From assembly GCA_002402005.2 (NCBI GenBank), contig NVUS02000184.1:1-6625 (forward strand): a stretch of 6,625 nucleotides of DNA, read 5' to 3'. Below, in pieces: positions 5,428-6,625 of the stretch. Source of the stretch: OCS116 cluster bacterium. Its GTDB lineage: Bacteria; Pseudomonadota; Alphaproteobacteria; Rhizobiales; OSC116. The notes beneath the pieces are model-generated. The model was not told where the DNA came from and searched no databases. It saw only the letters and a program-made list of their open reading frames with translations. How positions within the stretch are numbered: position 1 is the first letter of the stretch; every line of letters starts with the position of its first letter. The translations under genes were made by a program, and so were the position numbers.

Positions 5428-6357
5428 ATGAAAAAATTACTTGCTGTAGTGAGTTTAACAGCCATTATGACCACAAGTGTGCTTGCTGGGAATATTGGTG
5501 TGACCATGGCTGCTTTTGATGATAACTTTTTGACAGTTCTTAGAATTGGTATGATTGACCATGCTAAAACTCTGTCTGATGTTGAACTTCAAGTTGAAGA
5601 CGCGCAGAATGATGTGGGTAAACAACTGAACCAAATTCAGAATTTCATTGCATCTGGCGTTGATGCCATCATCGTAAACCCTGTAGATACAGATGCAACG
5701 GTTGCGATGTCCAAAGCTGCCGAAGCGGCTGGCATTCCATTGGTTTATGTTAACCGTGAGCCTGTGAATGTCGACACTATGCCTGACAACCAAGCTTTTG
5801 TGGCTTCAAACGAAATTGTATCTGGTACACTCGAAGCTTTCGAAGTTTGTAAGCTATTAGGTGGCCAAGGCAAAGTTGTGCTTATGATGGGCGAGCTGTC
5901 TAACCAAGCTGCGGTGCAACGGACTCAAGATGTACATGATGTATTTAAATTGCCAATGTGTTCATCAATTGAAATTGTTGAAGAACAAACTGCCAATTGG
6001 AGCCGTATTGAAGGCGCTGATTTGATCACCAACTGGTTGTCTGCTGGTGTCGAATTTGATGCGGTGATTGCCAATAATGATGAAATGGCCATTGGTGCCA
6101 TTCAGGCGTTAAAAGCTGCTGGTATTAGCATGGATGACGTCATCATTGCTGGTGTTGATGCCACACAAGATGCTTTGGCTGCCATTAAAGCTGGTGATCA
6201 AGATCTGACTGTGTTCCAAAACGCTGCTGCGCAGGGTTCTGGTGCGTTAGACGCTGCGATTGCTTTGGCAGCTGGCGAAACTGTAGATCAAAAACTCTAC
6301 ATTCCATTCGAGCTAGTGACGCCTCAAAATTTATCAGATTATACTGATAAAAACTAA
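5428..6357 (+). CDS. Periplasmic sugar (probable myo-inositol) ABC transporter substrate-binding protein
   Basis: A 309-residue ribose-type (Peripla_BP_4) binding protein. Residues 1-20 are a signal peptide: MKK, a hydrophobic core and VLA before Gly21, so the mature protein is periplasmic. Likely ligand contacts, by analogy with ribose-binding protein, are the FDDNF segment (30-34), NREP (109-112, Arg110), GELSNQ to Arg165 (155-165), NWSR (190-193), ANNDEM (215-220), GVDAT with Asp244, and Gln264. VNPVDTDAT (83-91) is also typical. It resembles the Caulobacter inositol-binding protein IbpA and Rhodobacterales relatives as I recall them. With inosose enzymes next door, myo-inositol is the best ligand guess; ribose or another sugar is possible. 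The strong GGGAGG site 7 nt before the ATG fits high expression. It is followed by a hairpin and then the permease gene. Confidence 0.92.
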   Translation: MKKLLAVVSLTAIMTTSVLAGNIGVTMAAFDDNFLTVLRIGMIDHAKTLSDVELQVEDAQNDVGKQLNQIQNFIASGVDAIIVNPVDTDATVAMSKAAEAAGIPLVYVNREPVNVDTMPDNQAFVASNEIVSGTLEAFEVCKLLGGQGKVVLMMGELSNQAAVQRTQDVHDVFKLPMCSSIEIVEEQTANWSRIEGADLITNWLSAGVEFDAVIANNDEMAIGAIQALKAAGISMDDVIIAGVDATQDALAAIKAGDQDLTVFQNAAAQGSGALDAAIALAAGETVDQKLYIPFELVTPQNLSDYTDKN

Positions 6358-6386
6358 ACATGATGGCAATCTATAATTGTTAAAAG

Positions 6387-6421
6387 CCCGCCCTGGTTTT
6401 CTTATGGAATTCTAGGGCGGG
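6387..6421 (+). other. GC-rich intercistronic hairpin between binding-protein and permease genes
   Basis: CCCGCCCT (6387-6394) pairs exactly with AGGGCGGG (6414-6421). A G-U and a G-C pair (6395-6396 with 6412-6413) extend it to about 10 bp with a loop near 14 nt. It lies 29 nt after the binding-protein stop and is followed by an A-rich stretch with no T-run, so it is not a standard intrinsic terminator. Such hairpins after binding-protein genes commonly protect the upstream mRNA from 3' decay and let binding protein exceed permease; that role is inferred. Confidence 0.7.
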
Positions 6422-6449
6422 GAATTAAAATAAAATTGGAGGAAAGTGA

Positions 6450-6625
6450 ATGCCCGATACCAGTGATATAGTGACAGAAAAAAAGAAAAAACGGAATTGG
6501 CCACCAGAATTTAATGCTTTGCTAGGCTTGATAGGCATTGCCCTCGTATTCGAGATTCTGGGCTGGTTTGTGCAAGATAAAAGTTTCTTATTCAACACGA
6601 CGCGCTTGTCAATTATGATTTTGCA
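6450..6625 (+). CDS. Ribose/inositol-type ABC transporter permease, 3'-truncated by the window edge
   Basis: The frame starts at ATG 6450, 7 nt after GGAGG (6438-6442), and stays open to the window end, giving 58 codons. The N-terminus is polar and lysine-rich (EKKKKR at about residues 10-15), followed by a hydrophobic first membrane segment at about 21-42 (from FNALLGLI). It continues with FNTTRLSIMIL, which resembles the early part of RbsC/IatP-type permeases before the first conserved transmembrane core. Full proteins of this type run to about 320-350 residues with eight or more inner-membrane helices. It sits directly after the binding-protein gene, and the missing ATPase gene is presumably further downstream. 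The call rests on a short fragment and on context. Confidence 0.75.
   Translation, partial: MPDTSDIVTEKKKKRNWPPEFNALLGLIGIALVFEILGWFVQDKSFLFNTTRLSIMIL

Noticed and set aside
5455..5793. 112-codon open frame antisense to the binding-protein gene
   Set aside because: It lies wholly inside a strongly supported gene, has low-complexity composition (many His, Ile and Asn), and lacks a recognisable domain; it is a shadow of the real frame.
6387..6421. Intrinsic terminator after the binding-protein gene
   Set aside because: The stem is followed by GAATTAAAATAAAATT rather than a T-run, and the permease gene with its own ribosome binding site follows at once; called an intercistronic hairpin instead.
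1..6625. tRNA, rRNA, CRISPR array, insertion sequence or phage features
   Set aside because: I found no cloverleaf, regularly spaced repeats, transposase-like protein or target-site duplication; the window is filled by ordinary metabolic and transport genes.

Overview
The window reads as part of an inositol uptake and catabolism locus from an alphaproteobacterium. The base composition is AT-rich for that class (by eye roughly the low-to-mid 40s % GC). The solute-binding protein, the permease start and the semialdehyde dehydrogenase resemble proteins I associate with Rhodobacterales and relatives, so a marine, low-GC member is my best guess. That is inference from protein character, not a phylogeny.

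Layout: (1) 1-927, plus strand, the C-terminal about 60% of a CoA-dependent methylmalonate/malonate semialdehyde dehydrogenase, followed by a clear intrinsic terminator. (2) 1086-3153, minus strand, two genes transcribed leftward: an IolE-type inosose dehydratase and, 28 nt after its stop, a 381-residue Gfo/Idh/MocA oxidoreductase. (3) 3154-3303, a divergent control region with two similar short dyads about 84 bp apart. (4) 3304-4332, plus strand, a LacI-family regulator. (5) 4333-4490, a 158-bp control region with two perfect palindromes, a good sigma70-type promoter and a third dyad. (6) 4491-5339, an IolI-like TIM-barrel isomerase. (7) 5428-6357, a periplasmic sugar/inositol-binding protein. 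(8) 6450 to the window end, the start of an ABC permease, preceded by a strong GC-rich intercistronic hairpin.

How the genes fit together (inference): the binding protein and permease import an inositol. Gfo/Idh/MocA dehydrogenases oxidise inositols to inososes. The IolI-like enzyme could interconvert inosose isomers, IolE dehydrates 2-keto-myo-inositol, and the semialdehyde dehydrogenase converts the end product to acetyl-CoA. The LacI protein lies between the two divergent arms and is the obvious candidate regulator. A canonical iolG and the iolB, iolC and iolD genes are not in this window.

I see no wholly new system here. The points most worth a second look are the paired palindromes between genes 4 and 6, the matched dyads in the divergent promoter region, the unusual dehydrogenase paired with iolE, and the hairpin between binding protein and permease.
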